Shown: positions 12,286-24,902, numbered from the stretch's first letter. The stretch: 64,000 bases of DNA from Camellia lanceoleosa (GCA_025200525.1 CM045760.1:48131932-48195931); one strand, 5' to 3'. Translations and numbers: made by a program. The notes: generated by a model from the letters alone, not told the origin.

Positions 12286-13377
12286 GTGATTTTGCCACCA
12301 GAAAGGCCCAATGTTACAACCAACCCACTCCCTACACACAACCCAGCTCCACCTCCCAAAAGAGTCAACTTTATCCAGACTGGGGTCGTGTCTTACGATC
12401 CTAGTATCTATATCACTCCCTCCCATCTACCTAAGCCAAAGGTGTTCCTTCCCGATTGCACTGACTTTTTGTGCATGTTGGACATCTCTACAACCCAACC
12501 TGAGCCAATGGTGGTGGCCGTGGAAGACAGTGCAAGGGAGATTGCAAAAGAGAATGGAACTGTTGAGTTAGGGTTTGAGCAGTCTGGGAATTTTGCTGGG
12601 GAAGCCTACGATTCGAGTGAGTACATCCTGTCAGTGGGCCAGTTTGAGCCAAGTATGGAATTGCCAGAGAGAGCAGAATTGTGTGTGATTCGGGGGGATA
12701 GATTTGAGCAGGGGACAGATGATTTGATGGCCAAAGAAGAGGGCTTTGCCAACCTACAGTTTTTCGATGATCAAGAATCAGGAGGCGCAGCAGTCAAGTG
12801 GTTTGATTATGAGGAATCGGCAGAGGCCACTGGATGGCTGGATGATTAACCAGATGTGGTGGAAGAATTCCAACAAGGCCCGGCAGGGGCGAGTATATCA
12901 GTTGTGGCCGGAAGGGCCGAGAGTCAGAGTACATTGCCGGAGAGCGCCGGTACGAAGAATTTCGCTCAGAACTGGGGCATTGTGAATGCAGAGAAAGCTG
13001 AACAACAAACTGCACTAACGCAGATGGAACAGGAAAAGATTTGGGATTCTGAGAGAATCCAAAAAGCCAAAACCCATGAAGTAATCGAAAGTGCTATGGG
13101 CACGAAGACAGAAGATGCTGTGAGCATAGGGGCTGAAAGTGCTGCAAGTACAATCATGCCGGAGCCAGACAGGTGCCTTTTGAATGCCAACGGAATGTGG
13201 TGGGAAGACGATGATTTATGTCTTGCCCACACAGACGATGATTGGGGAAACAATCAACCAGATGACACCTGGTACCTCGATGAGGTTGATCACATGACAA
13301 GAAGCAGGCGGTACTTCAAGCCCCCGCACCTAGACCAGCCAGAGGCATCTGGGAAGGATAAAGAAGCTGAGAAATAG
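12286..13377 (+). pseudogene. Linker between gag and protease
   Basis: This continues the gag frame after the TAG with VILPPERPNV, PPPKRVNFIQTG and YITPSHLPKP, phrases typical of the Tat linker before protease. It then runs through a long acidic, Glu/Ala/Gly-rich segment. TAA (12847-12849) and TAG (13375-13377) interrupt it without any frame change; both follow from single C-to-T changes in Gln codons. The acidic part has no recognisable domain. Confidence 0.7.
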
Positions 13378-14520
13378 AAGGAGAAGCAAATCGAAGAGGA
13401 AGCTGTGCTGAGGCAGTTGAAGAAGATACAAGCAGACATCTCCATCTGGGGACTGCTTATGGCGTCACGAGTGCACAGACAGGTTGTCCTATCTGTTATG
13501 GACAAGGCTAAACTCTCTATAGATACCACACCAGAGCAGCTAGTTGGATTGGTCTTTTCGGGAGGAGGTTCCCCGACATTAACCTTTTCAAATAAAGAAC
13601 TGCCGCCCGAGGGCGCAAATCATAACAAACCCCTCTACATCTTTGTGGAATGTAGAGACAAGTGGGTGCCAGTGGTTCTTGTCGATACGGGATCCGCCAT
13701 TAATGTGTGCTCGTCAAGGACAGTATATGCAATCGGGTTAAAGCCCGCGGACTTCGTGCCGACTACTCAAGTGATTAGAGCCTATGATAACACCAGCAAG
13801 GAGGTGATGGGGACTGTCAAAATTTAGACCCAGGTTGGTCCAAGACAACACAACATTGAATTCCATGTCTTGGACGTTCCTGCAACCTTTAATCTACTCT
13901 TGGGGCGACCGTGGTTGCACCAAGTAAAGGCAATCTCTTCCACTCTACATCAGATGGTGAAATACCCCTATGGAAAGGGAGTAGCTATTGTTTTCGGGAA
14001 TTCGTCAATCCATCCACCTCCAGAGGTATCTACACCAGTCTTGGAAATCGAGCACGGCACGAAGGATATGTTCTTATCAGGGTTTACTCTGGCTGAGGCT
14101 CGGGTTGTGCAGAATATCATGGCTGTTAATGAGGGAGTGTATGTCAGTGCTCAATCTGTATACCTCATGAACAAGCTACAACACATCCCTGGGATGGGAT
14201 TAGGAAGGAGTGGCCAGAAGGGCGTCGCAACATTGGCCGAAGTGCCACATAACCCTTATACCTTTGGATTGGGTTATCAGCCCACCAAAGAGGATTGGTT
14301 AAGGAAGGGAAAAGAAATGGCTGGAAGAGCCAGAGCAAAGAAGGCTGGGAAGCCATTTGAGCTAATGCATAGACCCATTCAGGGTACCCTAAACGGACGT
14401 TTCGTCTGGGAGGGGGAGGACTTTCCATTCTGTGGCTTCCCCGAGCTGTGGCTGAACGCGGAAAGAAAGCGCATGCCAGGCTTCGAGATTTTCTTTGACC
14501 TACAACTATCCGGGGATGAC
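13378..14520 (+). pseudogene. pro: Aspartic protease region of the Tat element
   Basis: Retropepsin-type protease that would cleave Gag-Pol. The catalytic DTGS motif is at 13684-13695, preceded by hydrophobic residues (VPVVLV). The flap/second half includes VIRAYDNTS and, after a TAG at 13825-13827, the FNLLLGRPW motif. The distal part (PGMGLG, then PHNPYTFGLGY) is the G-patch-like stretch found between PR and RT in Tat elements. The active-site codons are intact. The TAG lies where family members have Gln (I-Q-T-Q-V-G), so CAG-to-TAG is the likely event. Confidence 0.85.
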
Positions 14521-15452
14521 GTTGCCGAAGAGCAGACAAACCCATCAGCTGAGGTTGAGCAGTGTAAGGCAGTGGACTCCGAGGGCGCTGAAGTTGAAAT
14601 GTGGGTAGCACTGGCATGTCTACTTTCAGATCCTCCGATCGACCATAAGTGCTTGAGGGATAACTTCTCGGTTTCCATGATTGGGGATGAAACGGCTGCG
14701 AGCCTACTAGCAACTATTTTGGATGCATCTATCGCACCCTCTCTCACTTTGCAATACGATGAGGGATTTTTGTCCAGCAGTACCGGGTCAGGTAGTAAGC
14801 CAGAATATGATTCCACCGAATCTTGTGAGTCGGAATCAGGTTCCAGCTCGACTGAGTCTGAGTCTGGTAATCCTAGGGATGATAGCCCGGATGCCACAGT
14901 CTTGTCCGGGTCGTCTTTTTCTTTCTCAGTTGAATCTGTTGTAACTGAGGAATCGGACGATTTGGATGTGCTTAATGAGAATCAAATAGCTGTGGTTTCT
15001 GAGTACTTTTCTGTGCCCTTAATTTATTGCATAAATTCAGACTTTCAAAATTTTGATGAAAACGACGAGGACGAAATTCCTCCGGTTTTGCAACGCTTAA
15101 TTGAACAAGAACATGAGAGATTTGTTAAACCCCTAATGGATGAAATCACTACCGTGAATATTGGTACTGAGGAGGACCCGCGGCTGGTCCAGATCGAGTC
15201 CACGTTGTCTTCGGAGGAACATGAGCGCTTAGTCGCTTTATTAAAAGATTTCAAAGATGTTTTCGTATGGTCCTACGAAGACATGCCTGGGATCGATCCT
15301 AAGATTGTACAGCACCGGATCCCCCTTGACCCCGAGGCCCGACCCATCAAACAGAAACTCAGGAGAATCCGCCCGGACTGGGCTCTCAAGATTAAGGAAG
15401 AGGTCACCAAGCAAATTGACGCAGGCTTCCTGCTGGTATCTGAATACCCGAC
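14521..15452 (+). pseudogene. pol: Linker and N-terminal reverse transcriptase
   Basis: The frame continues from protease through an acidic Ser/Glu/Asp-rich spacer (about 14520-15050). It then enters the RT N terminus: DVFVWSYEDMPGIDP, VQHRIPLDPEARPIKQ, and KIKEEVTKQIDAGFL up to EYP. At 15453 a solo LTR interrupts the domain; the RT resumes at 19966. The shared 5 bp CCGAC at both sides shows that the interruption is a later insertion. Confidence 0.88.
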
Positions 15453-18400
15453 TGTAGACACCCCATTTTGACCGACCTTAAGACTCAGACGTCACCGATT
15501 GAGCGCTCGGTGATGTTGCATATTGTACTCGTTCAGAAGTCTCAGAGTCGCGGCCGTGTGCCCTGCCTCCGGACTTCCGAACCCGCTTCTGTGCCTTGCC
15601 TCGGTTTGCGAACCAGACTCGGTTTTCTCTGTTTTCTTTCCTGAGGGGAGGGAGAGGTCCCGTAGACCATCTCTCAGTGGCCGTGGGCTACATTTCGTGG
15701 CCGTAGGCCATTTTGCCCATTTCGGAGCCCGGTTCGGTTTGGAGCCGTCGGGCGTGTGCCTCGATTGGACCACCCAACCATCTCCGATTCCTCGGTTTTT
15801 GGCATGCATCTCATTTACTGCCTTTTGGGGGACCCTGCGGTCTTACATACCCACTTGGCCAAACACCACTTCGATTAACGGCGGTTTTGGGACCGACTGC
15901 GTGTTTTGGCCCCCGAGCATTCGTTTTGCATCGATTTTCGTTCTTTTTTGGCAGGTACCTCTGTTTTATCATAACGAGGGACACCGGGGTCTTAGATACC
16001 CACTTCGTGGCCAAAACACCACTTTCGGTGCTTAACGGCCGGTTTTCGGGACCCCGAACTGCGTGTTTTGGCCCCCGAGCATTCGTTTTGCATCGGTTTT
16101 TGTTCATTTTTGGCAGGTACCTCTATTTTATCACCAGGAAGGTCACTGGAGGGTGAGAGGCCAGCAATTGTCTCAGCAACCAGTTATGCTCCTCTGGCGC
16201 CTCTCGGCGCCCGTTTTTCTCACTTCCGGGCTAATGTTGAACACCCTAGGGTCTTTTTCTTCGAGCCGAAACAACATATTTGTGTTGTACACACATGGGA
16301 GGACCCTAAAAACACATGGCCGGCCAGTAATTCTTTTGTCCATTTTTGAACCTCTTTGAAAAGTGGCTTGTTGTTTCTCCTGTTTCAGAGTTGCCAATTT
16401 CCAACCATAGGGTCTTGTTGTACACACATGGGGAGACACCAATCTTTGGTGGCCGGCCAAAAATTCTCAATTTCCATTTTTGCCCTTGGCCGGCCGGCCA
16501 TGGGGGGTAGCCGGCCGGCCACCCTCAGCAAAAGTGCCTAGCCGGCCTGCTTCCTTGGGATGTGTGCATTCCAGCTGTGCTTTGATTTTTCCCCAAAAAT
16601 ATCTGATCCGGGGGACCCCTTTGGAGGGAAATAAGAGCTCATTTCCCTCCATTTGGCCAAGGACTCTTCTCTCCTCCTCTTGCCCACATTGGTGTCCTCC
16701 CAACTCAAGAGAAGGCAATACAAGCTTTGGGTGGAGCATATACATCATACAACTCCATTTTCTTCAAGTTTTGGTGCCATTTCTTCATCATCTCCAAGCT
16801 CTACCACCACAACTCCATTCCAGCAGCTAGGAGAGCTTTCCAGCAGCTAGGAGGCATCCATTCTTCAAGCAAAAGGGAGCCAAGACTTGTCTACAAGGGT
16901 AAGTCTCCATTTCCCTCTTTTGTAGCACTTTCTTGCCTCATTTCTTAAGCCTATTTGCTTATTGTTTTGGGCTCTGACCAGAACTGAAAGGGGCCTTATT
17001 TTGAGCTATTCTTCATGTTTGTTCAAGGGCCCAACCCTGTTTGAGCCCTCCATTTGATACTTGCTTCAATATCATCTTGTATGTCAATATTTTGCATGCT
17101 TTTTCTAGCCTATGAGTGATCTATTTTCGAGCATAATGTAAACTGTGAGTGGGCCTATTTTGAGCCCCTCTTTAACATTTAAGAAGGGCTCAACCCTGTT
17201 TGGCCTCTCTATCATGTACTTGCTTCATAATCTCTCATATTTACCGTAAATTTGCATGATTTGTTTGACCTACATGTAATCTGTTTTGGAGCATGTCATG
17301 AACTGTGAGTAAGCTTATTTTGTGTCCCTCTACAACATTGTAGAAGGGATCAACCTTGTTGGGGGTCTCCATGTTGTGCTTGTCTTTATATCCCTCTTTG
17401 GCCCCCATTTTTGCATGCTTTTTAAAACTTATCTAGCTTCTGTTTTCGGCCATCATCAGAGCTGGAAAGAGTTATATTTTGATCTTCTTGACATATTTCA
17501 TTAAGGGTCTTTGCTGGTTTGATGAATGTAAGGCATACCTCATGTTCTAGCCTTTGTTGGCTTCATTCTGGCATGACATTTTTAGCAAGTTTGCATACTG
17601 AGTTGGGGGATGTCATCTACTGTAAATGTGCATATTTTTGGCCCCTCATCAGTGTTGTAGAAGGAAATTTTTCAGTTTGAGCATCGCATACATCACTTGT
17701 TTCAATACCCCTCTCTTGGCCCCCATTTTTGCATGCCATTATTGTCCTATCTATGCTTATTATTTCGCCATGTTTTGTACTGTAAAAAATGCTATTTTGG
17801 GGCTGCCTTGCTACTGTTTTGCATGTCATGTACCAATTATGCATGTTTAGCATGGCTGTAGGCCATTTCGGGTGCTTAATATCGCATTTCGGGACCATTC
17901 CGTGCATTTGGTGTCATTTCCCCACCTTTCGGGACTGTTTTGCATCATTTGTGAGTGTTGAAAATCCATTGGCATGTTTGCATATCATTTCCTATGTTAT
18001 TTCATGCTTTAATACATTGCCTCGGTTTGCGTACCCGTGTGCACACATTTCGAGGCGCCTCATTTTCATCTCACGGCCTCTTATGTGAGTGTGGCTGAGG
18101 CTCTCTCATGTTAGTGTAAGTCCAATTGCATTGCGTATGCCATTTTATGCCTTAGGATCATCGCCTCGATTTGCGTGCCCGCGTACACGCATTTCGAGGC
18201 ATCTCATTGTCATAGCATTGTGCATGCTAGGATTGTATTTTAGTTGCATCCATGCATATCATGTATATTGCATCGTGTTCGGGATTGGAGTTAGCCCGGG
18301 CACGGGAAACGAGGCGCGTTTCGTACTCCGAGCGACGGAACGAGTCTCAATTCCCCAGTCACCGACACTCTGGATTATCCATGATGGAGTTAGGTTTTGT

Positions 18401-19965
18401 TGTAGTGTTCATATGCATTCATTCTATATTGAGTTGTGCAATTCGGCTCATCGGCCATCATGCATCGGTATGCGTGATTGGTGGCACGAGGATCGAGGCA
18501 TGCATATATTTGTGAAATACATTGCTATGCCCCTTTCCTGCTCTCTGTTGCAGCAAAATGAAGAATTAGCAACTTTCTGGAGTCTGGCACGCATTTCGAG
18601 AAACATCGCAAACAGAGGCTAATTTGGGCATTCCAGTGGATCTCCGTGCAAGACAGCCCAACATGCATCATTTCATTATCCGGAGCGGAGTCAAAAGCGG
18701 CACAGCTTGCATGCGATTCTGATTTTCTTAGTTAATTTGTTAATTAATTAGAAATTTGTATATTATTGATTTGTATATTTTGGATCAGATTATTCTTTCA
18801 TTTGGGACTGTATTATTTATTCGGACCCTCTGCGCGAGGGCATAATTGTAATAAGTGTGGGTGAGTGTGATGTATGTCTTCCAACCCCACGTCTTTCTTC
18901 CCTTTTATTTACCCGCTTACGATGGTTAGATATAGGGCATATTTCAATTAGCATACAGTATGACAGCATGTTTGCATCATTCACCTGTTTTGCACGCACC
19001 GGGCTCGGCGCATTATACAAACTGCATTTGTATTTCAATTCCAAATTGAATACGTGTTAGTTGTAGCATTCCATATGTCATGTTTAGAATAGCCGAGCCT
19101 GCTATAGTTTGCATTTTTGCATGTGTTGCATTAGGCATCTTCTGTATACTTAGGAACCATGCATGGATTTCTAATGAGTTTCTGTTTTGGCATGGAGTAC
19201 TCGGTGAGTTTTATGCTTTAGCATCCTTGCATGCGTGTGAGTGTTGCCATGAATAGCATGCTTACCATGAGGCTATGTGCTTATGTGATATAACTGCCTT
19301 GGATGCCTGTGGGTGGAGGTTGAGTTATCTGAATTGGGACAATTCATCAAATGTTTGTTTTTAAGCCCACTAGATAGTGGCAAAACCATGTTTTCTAAGC
19401 CCACCCGAGGGTGGCAAACCCACGTCTTAGCCTACCTGCGGGTAGCACCATCAAACCATTTTCAAACAAACAAACATGAAATGTTTTGTTCCAATTCAGG
19501 CGATTCAGTCTATACTTGTATGCTGTGCGCATCACATAGTAATCTAGGCTAATAACCGGAATAAGAACATACAACATTTTCAAAAACAGATATCATGGTT
19601 AGTAGAGGCCGGTCTTTGGACGGCGAAGTGTGCTCACGAAGTGACCTTCCCCAATCATACCCAAGTTCCCGAGCCGAGGCAACTTTGGTGATGACGGACA
19701 CGTGGCCTTTGGCACCGAGTTAGGGTTTTCTAAATTTCCCATTAAAAAACATTTAGGTGGCGACTCTGTATCTGGCAAAGCAGTCCATGTTTGGCACTTC
19801 TTTCAAAAAATCTGTTTTCAAAACGATTTGCCGGATTTGGACTCTTTGGTTCAAGATTGAGAACCGTGACATTTGAGTCCTTCGAACTGTAGTGACCCAA
19901 TATCGAACCAGAACGGTGGGGACTCGCACTCCCTTTTCCCCGGGATGCGTTCGGGGACGTCTACA
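15453..19965 (+). mobile_element. Nested solo LTR of a related Tat-clade element
   Basis: A 4513-bp LTR (starts TGTAGACACCCC, ends GACGTCTACA) with no internal domain and a 5-bp target duplication CCGAC (15448-15452 and 19966-19970). It is the same family as the outer LTRs but clearly diverged: it carries a duplicated 161-bp segment (copies near 15860-15970 and 16021-16131, sharing GTGTTTTGGCCCCCGAGCAT) and GGCCGGCC boxes at 16318, 16450, 16488 and 16523. It also has the roughly 160-bp repeat array (16980-17640). It arose by insertion of a full element followed by LTR-LTR recombination. It sits exactly in the RT coding sequence, in the same orientation. Confidence 0.95.
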
Positions 19966-21135
19966 CCGACTTGGTTGGCCAACATCGTTCCAGTGCCGAA
20001 GAAGGATGGCAGAATCCGAGTATGTATGGATTTTAGGGATTTGAATAGAGCTAGTCCAAAGGACGACTTTCCCTTGCCGCATATTGACGAGCTAGTGGAA
20101 TTCACAGCAGGGCATGCTTTGCTCTCATTCATGGATGGCTTCTCCGGCTATAATCAGATAGTGATGGCACCCGAAGACCGGGAAAAGACTGCATTCACCA
20201 CCCCGTGGGGGACATACTGCTACAGAGTAATGCCGTTTGCGTTGAAGAATGCTGGAGCTACTTATCAACGGGCCGCGACTACGATATTGCACGATATGAT
20301 CCACAAAGAGGTTGAAGTGTACGTGGATGACATGATTGTCAAGTCCAAAGAAAGAGAGGGCCACTACACCGCCTTGCAAAAGTTCTTTCAAAGGATCAGA
20401 GAGTTTCGGTTGTGGCTGAATCCTTAGAAATGTACATTCGGTGTTACAGCGGGAAAAATGCTGGGGTTTCTGATTACACAGAGAGGTATCGAAGTCGACC
20501 CTTCCAAAATCAAGGCCATCCTAGAAATGCCCCCACCAAAGACTGAAAAGGAGGTGCGAGGCTTCCTGGGTAAAGTGCAATTCATAAGATGGTTTATCTC
20601 AAAATTAACCTTGACTTGTGAACCACTTTTTGGCCTCCTGAAGAAAGGAAAGAAATTCCAATGGGACGGCCGATGCCAAGCTGCTTTTGAACAGATCAAG
20701 GAATATTTACAGAACCCGCCCGTGTTATCACCGCCAGAGCCGGGAAAACCGTTGATATTGTACCTTTCAGTGACTGAGACTACGATGGGTTGTATGCTCG
20801 CACAAGAATCAGAGGACAAGGTGGAGAAAGCCATCTACTATCTGAGCAAGAAGATGCTAGAATATGGGACTCGCTACACACCGTTGGAGAAGGCTTGCTT
20901 AGCTTTGGTATGGGCTACCAGGAAGCTGCGGTACTACCTGTTAGCTCACTCCGTAATGTTGGTTTCACGACTCGATCCCATCAAATATCTTTTCGAGAAA
21001 CCAGCACTTACGGGTAAGCTAGCTCGTTGGTTGCTGTTGCTCTCCGAATTCGATCTGAAGTATGTAACACGCAAGCCAGTCAAGAGAAGAGCAGTAGCAG
21101 AATTCTTAGCCGATCATCCAGTAGAAAGGGGGTGA
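19966..21135 (+). pseudogene. pol: Reverse transcriptase and first RNase H of the Tat element
   Basis: Resumes the RT domain after the nested LTR with NIVPVPKKDGRIRVCMDFRD and LLSFMDGFSGYNQI. The catalytic YVDD box is at 20320-20331. A TAG at 20425-20427 sits in the LNP-KCTFGV motif where relatives have Gln or Ala. The first RNase H follows (LYLSVTETTMGCMLAQ, then YTPLEKACLALVWATRKL); its first catalytic Asp is replaced, the degenerate state known for Tat elements. Around 21125-21133 a run of G has one extra base, shifting the frame before the second RNase H. Confidence 0.9.
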
Positions 21136-21600
21136 AGCAGTCGAGTACTTATTCCTAAATGAAGCTATTTTGCACATCGACGATGAAACTTGGACGATGT
21201 ACTTTGACGGAGCGTCGAATCAATACGAGTATGGGATAGGAGTGTTGCTGATAGCACCTGATAAGTCCCGTATCCCTCTAGCCTTCAAACTCCGATTCAA
21301 AGTCTCGAATAACGAAGTAGAATATGAGGCATGCATTGCTGGTCTAGAAGCAGCCCTGGAACTAGGGGCAAGACGGTTGGACGTCATCGGGGACTCAAAT
21401 CTTGTTGTGTCTCAAGCAAAAGGAGACTGGAAAGTCAAAGAAGAAAAGATGATGATGTATCACCAGACCTTGGATTTGTTAATCCCTCGGTTTGAGAAGC
21501 TAAATTTTGCTCATTTACTAAGAGAAAACAACAGGTTCGCAAATTCTTTAGCAACTCTATCTTCCATGATAGACATCCCATTCGGAGTCCGGATGCGTCC
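21136..21600 (+). pseudogene. pol: Second (archaeal-type) RNase H domain
   Basis: Frame 2 encodes TWTMYFDGASN (Asp codon 21206-21208), NNEVEYEACIAGLEAALELG and VIGDSNLVVSQ, the hallmark additional RNase H of the Tat clade that digests the RNA strand during cDNA synthesis. The last conserved acidic residue appears as Asn (NRFANSL, codon 21542-21544; relatives have NRFADAL), so activity is doubtful. The frame differs from RT because of the one-base insertion upstream. Confidence 0.87.
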
Positions 21601-22917
21601 AGTCATCATTGACCAGAAATTTGTGCCAGCCTACGAGTCGATTGCTGCTATAGATGAGGTTCAGGACGAAAACCCCTGGTATTACGACATTTGGAATTTC
21701 TTGGAGAGGGAAGCATATCCGCCAGGGGTAAATGCCAAGGATAAAAGGGTAATCAGAAGAATGGCCGTTCAGTTCATCATCTATGGGGGTAAGCTGTATA
21801 AGAGAGGTCATCTGGGAATGCATAAGCTATGTATCGATGCCAAAGAATCAAAACGTCTAATGGAAGCCATCCATGGAGGGGAATGCGGTACGCACATGAA
21901 TGGAGTAATGCTAGCATGGAAGATTCTCAGACAGGGTTACTACTGGTCCACCATGGAGGAGGACTGTATCGGTTTTGTCCGGCGATGCCACAAGTGTCAA
22001 ATTCATGCAAATCACATGAACATTCCGCCGTCGAAGCTATACAATATGACTTCGCCATGGCCATTTTCAGTCTGGAGAATTGTTGTGATCGGGGCTGTCA
22101 CTCCGAAGGGGTCGAATGGGCACGAGTTCATCCTGGTTGCGATAGATTATTTCATGAAGTGGGTCGAGGCCCAATCTTATGCGGTGTTGAAGGCTTCACA
22201 TGTCGCGAAGTTTATCAGAAACAACATCATCTGCCGCTACGGAGTCCCAAAGAGATAATTTCAGATAATGGTTCCCACTTCAAGAAAGAAGTGATTGACT
22301 TGTTGGAAAAATACAACGTGGCTTTTCATAAGTCATCTACCTATCGGCCGCAAACCAATGGAGCGGTTGAGGCCGCCAACAAGAACATCAAACACATATT
22401 GCAGAAGATGGTGGAAACCTACTGGGACTGGCCAGATAAGCTGCCATTTGCTCTGTGGGGCTACCGGACTTCAGTCAGAACTTCTATTGGGGTGACTCCG
22501 TATTCATTGGTTTATGGGATGGAGGCCGTTCTACCTATCGAGATTGAGGTTCCGTCATTGCGAGTATTGGCTGAGTGTCAAATAGCCGAAGCAGTTAGCG
22601 TGAGAACGGTTGAGGAACTCATGCTATTTGATGAGAGAAGACTGAAGGCACTGTACCATGTTCAACGTTACCAGCGCAGAATTGCCCGGGCTTTCAACAA
22701 GAAAGTTAAGTCCAGGAATCTAAAGGAAGGAGATTTGGTGCTCAATGACAACCGAGCTCCCATCTACGACCCAAGGGGCAAGTTCAGACCCAATTGGACT
22801 GGTCCCTACATCATTAAGTCTATCTGGTCAGGTAGAGCTGTGGTTCTAATGGATCTAGATGGCTTGGAGTTCTCACAACCGATCAATATGGACAAGTTGA
22901 AGAAATATTACCCATGA
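21601..22917 (+). pseudogene. pol: Integrase of the Tat element
   Basis: The His/Cys zinc-binding N terminus is seen as HGGECGTHMNG and CHKCQIHAN, followed by the catalytic core. The first catalytic Asp is lost: WRIVVIG (Val codon 22082-22084) where the family has W-I-D-V-I-G. A one-base deletion near 22252 moves the frame, restoring the RT frame for IISDNGSHF, where the second Asp is present. The third catalytic residue, Glu, is present in NGAVEAANKN. The C terminus (LREGDLVL-like, GKFRPNWTGPYII) ends with KKYYP and TGA (22915-22917). No chromodomain follows. Without the first Asp this integrase should be inactive. Confidence 0.9.
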
Positions 22918-23613
22918 GAGGCTCGCTAGGCCGAAAACCCGAAAGGGCGACCTAGGCAAAACTCAGAGCACAAAAAAATTTGAAACTACAAAAACTGAGC
23001 TCGCAAGGTTGAAAACCCGCAAAGAGCGACCTTGGCAAAAGTTAGAGCGTAAAAGGAGAGTGAAAATACCCGAGTGAACCCGAGCCTGAACTACGTAAGG
23101 CTTGATTCCCATCTTTGGAATACGTAGGCAACTTCACCCTGGAGTTTAGCCATAAACTTTTCCCCGATCAACTTTGTCCATTTTGATCATCTCAGTCATC
23201 TGTGTCTATCAGTATTCATCGCAATCTCCGGTGCAGTGCCTTTCAGACTAAGGGCAACTTTCCGTTGCCATGCGATCTTGTGATCTTTGTTCGAGACTAG
23301 GGCAACTTTCGATTCTGAGGAATCCGGGGTTGTGCATCTCAGGGACAGATCTCAGGCGTGTCCAGTTCTGATCCATATCGAAAATGGTTTTGAAAAGTTT
23401 TAATAAAAGTTAACTTTGTTCAAATTAATCTTTTTACAACTAAGACCATTTTTGGACCAAAGCAGAAAATTTTCAGTACCCACAACCTCCAATTTCATTG
23501 ATTTCAAAACAGAGTTCTCCTGCTCTTGCATACAAATTGAAGTTGCTTTTTATTACATTCATAAAGAAAACTTGAAAGTACTAGTAAAGCAATAAATTCA
23601 GGGCATAGATAAG
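22918..23613. repeat. Post-integrase spacer with short tandem repeats
   Basis: Just after the integrase stop there are two copies of a roughly 75-bp unit with GAAAACCCG and GGCGACC/AGCGACC cores (about 22918-22970 and 22998-23045). GGCAACTTTC-type repeats follow near 23250 and 23300. Such GCTCGC-AGG-GAAAACCCG sequence is commonly seen after pol in this clade. No gene is seen on the plus strand. Confidence 0.5.
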
Positions 23614-24902
23614 TCAGGTGTCCCTGTGCCCCCTCCCAGAGCTGGTCGAAGCCTCTGATGCCAAGCTGGGTCCAATCTGCGCCTCTTCATTGAGCCAATC
23701 CAAGCACTCGTCAGACAAAGTGTAATTGAAAGCAAGAGCGGGGGCCAGGAGCTCTCTAGTCCTCCAAGCTGTGCCATACCGGGCAAGCTGTGCTCCTTGA
23801 ACCGGGAATATGGCAGGATACTCTATCCCCTCTGGCGGGCAAGTCTGATCATGACCAAACTGGCGTTGGAACCGGAATGGAAAGTAGAACACGCAGTGGG
23901 TCAGACCAATCAACTGGATCCCGGTCTGCCGGGACATGCTATAGCTCATTGCCGGGAGATTGAGCCAAGGACAGCGCCAAGCCATGCGATTTGTAGACAA
24001 ATTGCACATCCAGTCAAACCACAACCCTTCATCAGGGGCATCGACTAGGCGTTGTCGAAAGAAGTAGCCGCGAGCTGAGTAGGCAGGGCAAGAGTCCACA
24101 ACTTGCAATTTATCCATCAACCATACCTGGGGAGGGATGAAAAATGAGAGAATAAAGAATAGAGAGATGTACGATGAGAGAAAAGTAAGACAAGGGTTTT
24201 GTGAGAAAAAGCAGGGCAGAAGGGTCGAGTGATGTGAGCAATATATACGTGAGATTGGGTGGGAAACATTACCTGCAGCAGTAGTGGGCTTCCCGCGAAT
24301 CTGGTCGTCTCCCGGCGATAGAAAGCATCTAAGCCCATCAGTGTCTCGGCTAAAGTCATGGCAATACAGCTCTTTCCTTCCTTCAAGCCTTGAGCAACTT
24401 CGATCAGACGGATACTAGATCCACTGAAGCCTGGGGCAAGCAGAAAGTGAGATAGCATGCACAAGCAAAGGGCGTGTTGCCGAAAACCTTGCCAATGATG
24501 GTTGCCGCGGTCACCAACGTCCGAAAAGCGATGAATCAAGCCGAGGATGTCCAGTTCCCCGTTGCAGATCAGAGACCGAGCATCATGCATGGTGAGTCCA
24601 CACATCCGCCCTAAAGCTTGGGCGTGACCAAAGCGAAACTGAGGCAAAATTTCTTCAGGATGTTCAGATTCTATCAAAACTTGAAAATCTTCGAAAGTTG
24701 GACATACCTGTTGCCCGCCGAAGCTAAAGACATGTGTTACCGGGTTCCAAAACCTCGTCGCGGCATGAAGGAAGGGAAGGTGCAGCGGAGTACGGCTTAG
24801 CGTAAATAGTGCATTCAAGCCGAAACCCAGGAAGTTCAACTTTTCCGAGCCATCTAGAGAAGCGATCCAAGCTGTGAGATTTTCGACGAGAAATGCCTCC
24901 AT
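23614..24902 (-). CDS. Antisense DUF7745-like gene of the retrotransposon, two exons
   Basis: Encoded opposite to pol, between integrase and the 3' LTR. Exon 1 is 24902-24273 (ATG start), intron 24272-24127 (GT...AG, 146 bp), exon 2 is 24126-23614. The phases match and the spliced frame is open for about 380 residues. It starts MEAFLVENLTAWIASLDGS and contains FWNPVTHVFSFGGQQ and CPTFEDFQVLIES, the pattern of the plant DUF7745 family often carried by Ty3 elements, where a terminal-domain protein precedes Glu/Asp-rich or coiled regions. Its molecular role is unknown. Unlike the sense genes it shows no stop or frameshift. GGCCGGCC boxes and a TATA-like box lie upstream. Family assignment is by eye; a divergent PMD-type protein is the alternative. 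Confidence 0.7.

Noticed and set aside
12283..13827. Programmed amber readthrough as the sole explanation of the gag-pro stops
   Set aside because: Too many stops, at positions unlike one gag-pol border, and the antisense gene has the same type; kept only as an alternative.
11601..14897. Several minus-strand frames of 90-190 codons opposite gag-pro
   Set aside because: They are shadows of the sense frame, with no recognisable motifs and no conserved start.
23797..24048. Plus-strand frame opposite the DUF7745-like gene
   Set aside because: Shadow of the antisense exon; no motif.
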